This document shows, piece by piece, positions 15,133 through 17,060 of a stretch of 17,060 nt of DNA (positions are counted from its first letter, which is position 1; every line of letters starts with the position of its first letter). Location of the stretch: positions 1,827-18,886 of the forward strand of contig JAPYQV010000008.1 in assembly GCA_029937205.1 (NCBI GenBank). Reading direction: 5' to 3'. A model generated the notes under the pieces. That model was given only the letters and a program-made list of their open reading frames with translations, did not search any database and was not told where the DNA came from. This DNA is from Alphaproteobacteria bacterium. GTDB lineage: Bacteria > Pseudomonadota > Alphaproteobacteria > UBA828. Both the position numbers and the translations under genes were made by a program.

Positions 15133-15408
15133 TTCCACTCCGCTCTCAAAGCGCAAGCGGAGACGAATTTCGGGCACATGAAATTTGCGCTGAATCCTAC
15201 GCTTGAACCTAAGTGAAATTAAGCTCTGCCTCTGCCATCATCGGATTGGTGAATTGGCTTTGTACTCGATCATGGCGGCCCACCAATAAAATTGTCTAGT
15301 CAGCGCGTCGCAGCATTTGTCTCCACAACGCTCATACATGGGTTCTCTCCGATAACCGCACGCCGCTGCACGCCGCAAGATAATTTACCAAGTACTTGCT
15401 TAATTTGA
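15133..15408. other. Gene-free, AT-richer stretch between the SDR remnant and the methyltransferase gene
   Basis: No open frame with a ribosome binding site or family similarity was found on either strand. A second stem-loop is present at 15138-15162 (arms CTCCGCT and AGCGGAG, 11-base loop). Composition drops from the GC-rich average of the left part to visibly AT-rich sequence. No transposase fragment, tRNA or terminal inverted repeat was seen. Confidence 0.6.
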
Positions 15409-16275
15409 TCACTCGCCCGCAGCTTGTGAGCAGGTGGAACCCACACAAGAAATCTTGTCACTGGGTAATATATCTGGCCTCATGAATTTGTCGTCGAAGA
15501 AGAAAATTGAAGTGCAATTCTTGTACACATAGCTTGGAATGAGGCCGAAAAAATCAATGCGTTTCAAGCCAGACCCACTCAGGAATTCGAAACCATCCCG
15601 ATACATGAGGCGATCGCTGTTGTCGTATACGATCATACCGTTCGGTTTTAAATATTGCAGCGCGGTCCGCGCGCAGGCGTTGCGCTCCTCGCCGTCGATG
15701 ACGATCACGTCGAACGGTCCTCCCTGACTGGATGTGATTGCATCTACATATTCACCGTGCGCCTCGCACAGGCGTAAGGTCACGTTGGGTTCTATTTGTT
15801 GAATGATTGTGTCATGGAATTGGCGGTTATGTTCGATCGTATGAACTTTCGACACCCGTTCGGACCACCAGAGAGTTGACGAACCACCTCCCCATTCAAA
15901 TACCGACCAGTCGCTCCGCACAAAGCTTTCGATAAACTCGATCGCTGGGTAAGTAAGCCAGGAAATCGGTTGACCGGCTTCGTTCACCGGTCGCGGGCTC
16001 AGAATTGAATTGAGCCAACCTCTGGTTTGAAGTGAGTTTGTGTTCGAGGATATCAACTGGTTTATCAAGCTCCAGTTCGCGCCCATCACCAGCCAGTGGG
16101 CCAGACGTATATTTCGCCCTTTGGCGAATTCGTCGTCCGTCGCGAGGGCTTGCTCGATCATCGCCGTGGCGCGCTTGAAATCGTCTTTGATTATGACAGC
16201 CTTGATGCCAGCGAAAATCCGTTTCGCCGTTGCCGCTTTTCCCTCCAATGAACCGCTCCTCGCCCCTGCCTTCAT
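15409..16275 (-). CDS. Class I SAM-dependent methyltransferase-like protein
   Basis: A 288-residue protein. Residues about 1-105 are a helical N-terminal region of unknown role. The Rossmann methyltransferase core begins around 120: motif I is SVFEWGGGSSTLWWSERV (124-141), with the acidic residue ending strand 2 in HTIEHN (145-150), motif IV-like DVIVIDGEERN (189-199) and LKPNGMIVYDNSD (209-221). This layout occurs in stand-alone methyltransferases often found with surface-polysaccharide genes, but there are no such neighbours here. The gene is AT-rich compared with the rest of the window (21 of 60 bases are G or C in 15481-15540). It has no recognisable ribosome binding site at the ATG (16273-16275) and stands isolated, all of which suggest recent acquisition. 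The C-terminal tail contains two cysteines (CVGSTC). The substrate is unknown. Confidence 0.72.
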   Translation of the reverse strand: MKAGARSGSLEGKAATAKRIFAGIKAVIIKDDFKRATAMIEQALATDDEFAKGRNIRLAHWLVMGANWSLINQLISSNTNSLQTRGWLNSILSPRPVNEAGQPISWLTYPAIEFIESFVRSDWSVFEWGGGSSTLWWSERVSKVHTIEHNRQFHDTIIQQIEPNVTLRLCEAHGEYVDAITSSQGGPFDVIVIDGEERNACARTALQYLKPNGMIVYDNSDRLMYRDGFEFLSGSGLKRIDFFGLIPSYVYKNCTSIFFFDDKFMRPDILPSDKISCVGSTCSQAAGE

Positions 16276-16343
16276 TTGCGCACCATAACATGCTCATTGC
16301 ACCCGGTTGTGCCCAATCCTGTCCCGCCGCGCCTTCCTGGGGC

Positions 16344-16369
16344 GGCACAAAAACACGGCACAAAAACAC
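16344..16369. repeat. Perfect tandem duplication of a 13-bp unit
   Basis: GGCACAAAAACAC occurs twice back to back in the intergenic region upstream of the Spy/CpxP-like gene. It may be a replication-slippage duplication or a pair of binding sites. Confidence 0.6.
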
Positions 16370-16440
16370 GCAGTGGGCTTTACATTTCTTTACCTTGTGG
16401 AAAAACGCCGGAAACATTCGCTTCCTAGATTTAAAGGATA

Positions 16441-16481
16441 GGCGGGCACGGTATCCCGCCACACTGCACGGCCAGGGGCCG
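16441..16481 (+). other. Two small stem-loops in the leader of the Spy/CpxP-like gene
   Basis: GGCGGG/CCCGCC (16441-16446 and 16455-16460, 8-base loop) and CGGCC/GGCCG (16469-16473 and 16477-16481, 3-base loop) lie just before the AAGGA ribosome binding site. They could shape the messenger leader. No known riboswitch was recognised. Confidence 0.3.
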
Positions 16482-16506
16482 GAAATCTTAGGAAAGGAAT
16501 GAGTCT

Positions 16507-17060
16507 ATGTCGCACAAACAGGGTTCAGCCAAAAAGGGTTGGTTTCGCACTCCGAAGCGTAAATTGATCGCGCTCAGCGCCGTCGCCGTCCTCACCATCG
16601 GCGGCTTTTTCGGCGTTCAGGCGTTCACCAAAAGCCAGGCTTACGGCCATATGAAACTGTTTGCCGGTTATCACAGCTGCGCCGGCGGCGATCATCATGT
16701 CAGTTTTTCGGACATACCGGACGATGAGCTTAAAACCCGCATCGCCTGCATGGTGAAGCTTGGTGCCGGCGAGGTCGATGCCAGCGGCGCGCAGCAGGAT
16801 GAGATCACCAAACTGGTGACGGCGGCGGCGTTGGATCTGAAACCCGTGCACAGCCGTATGCGCGGCGCCGGAGAGGCGATCCAGGAACTGCTGTTGGCCG
16901 AAAATGTCGACCGCCCGGCGCTCGAAACGCTGCGCGCCGGCCGCTTGGCGGATGCCGATTATATCAGCAAGAGCCTGATCACTGTGCTCGCCGATGTCTC
17001 CGAAGTGCTGTCGCCCGAGCAACGCGTGGTGCTGAACGAGCGCATCGGACAATTCCGTTC
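16507..17060 (+). CDS. Membrane-anchored Spy/CpxP-like periplasmic protein, 3'-truncated by the window
   Basis: At least 184 codons are present and the frame is open at the window end. The N-terminus is MSHKQGSAKKGWFRTPKRKL, a basic cytosolic tail, followed by one hydrophobic segment (about 20-40, LIALSAVAVLTIGGFFGVQA). The rest would face the periplasm. A His/Cys-rich patch, GYHSCAGGDHH (54-64), and C81 could bind metal or form a disulfide. A helical region ends in LSPEQRVVLNERI (168-180), which matches the LTxxQ-type motif of Spy/CpxP/ZraP periplasmic chaperones and metal sensors. The ATG at 16507 is preceded by AAGGA about 8 bases upstream. It diverges from the methyltransferase gene. Family assignment is likely from the helical pattern and the motif; the role (envelope stress or metal response) is inferred. 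Confidence 0.68.
   Translation, partial: MSHKQGSAKKGWFRTPKRKLIALSAVAVLTIGGFFGVQAFTKSQAYGHMKLFAGYHSCAGGDHHVSFSDIPDDELKTRIACMVKLGAGEVDASGAQQDEITKLVTAAALDLKPVHSRMRGAGEAIQELLLAENVDRPALETLRAGRLADADYISKSLITVLADVSEVLSPEQRVVLNERIGQFR

Noticed and set aside
16405..16436. GGAAAC element upstream of the Spy/CpxP-like gene as an EcfG/ECF-sigma promoter
   Set aside because: The -35-like GGAAAC is not followed by a CGTT or TCTGA-type -10 at the required spacing.
16525..17052. Minus-strand frame of 175 codons at the right edge
   Set aside because: It is antisense to the Spy/CpxP-like gene, which has a ribosome binding site, membrane segment and LTxxQ-type motif.

Overview
The window looks like part of an alphaproteobacterial chromosome. 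Most of it is GC-rich (for example 43 of 60 bases are G or C in 6601-6660). Genes are tightly packed and often overlap, GTG starts are frequent, and the families are typical of Rhodospirillales/Rhizobiales-type heterotrophs. The species cannot be fixed from the sequence alone. There is no rRNA, tRNA, insertion sequence, CRISPR array or phage gene.

Left part, 1-8117, minus strand: one tight operon read right to left. It encodes the FAD subunit of a molybdenum hydroxylase (7207-8052), a fused [2Fe-2S]/molybdopterin subunit (4472-7210), a 6-hydroxynicotinate-reductase-like Fe-S protein (3031-4479), a UPF0280/ApbE-like protein (2165-3034), HyuA (132-2168) and HyuB (1-135, cut by the window edge). 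All neighbours overlap by 4 or 8 bases, and four consecutive genes start with GTG. Just upstream lies a textbook sigma-70 promoter whose spacer and -10 element carry a perfect 18-bp palindrome (8080-8097). A MarR-family regulator (8118-8555) precedes it on the same strand. The gene set suggests catabolism of an N-heteroaromatic compound, possibly nicotinate-like: hydroxylation next to the ring nitrogen, reduction of the ring to a lactam, then ATP-dependent lactam hydrolysis by HyuAB in place of the enamidase of the anaerobic nicotinate pathway. This is inference; the substrate is not shown by the sequence.

Middle part, 8556-13222: a plus-strand pair, a tartrate/D-malate-dehydrogenase-type decarboxylating dehydrogenase (8658-9713) and a DAO-type FAD amine/amino-acid oxidase (9722-11134). 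It runs convergently into a trimethylamine-dehydrogenase-family flavoprotein (11153-13222, minus) that keeps the flavin, Fe-S and catalytic residues but has lost two of the three aromatic residues of the trimethylamine pocket.

Right part, 13223-17060: a glutathione-S-transferase-like gene (minus) diverges from an SDR dehydrogenase (plus). After these comes a 453-base stretch without a clear gene, holding a possible gene remnant and two stem-loops. An AT-richer, isolated SAM-methyltransferase-like gene (minus) follows, and then the start of a membrane-anchored Spy/CpxP-like protein (plus) that runs off the window. The overall theme of 1-13222 is oxidation, reduction and hydrolysis at C-N bonds.
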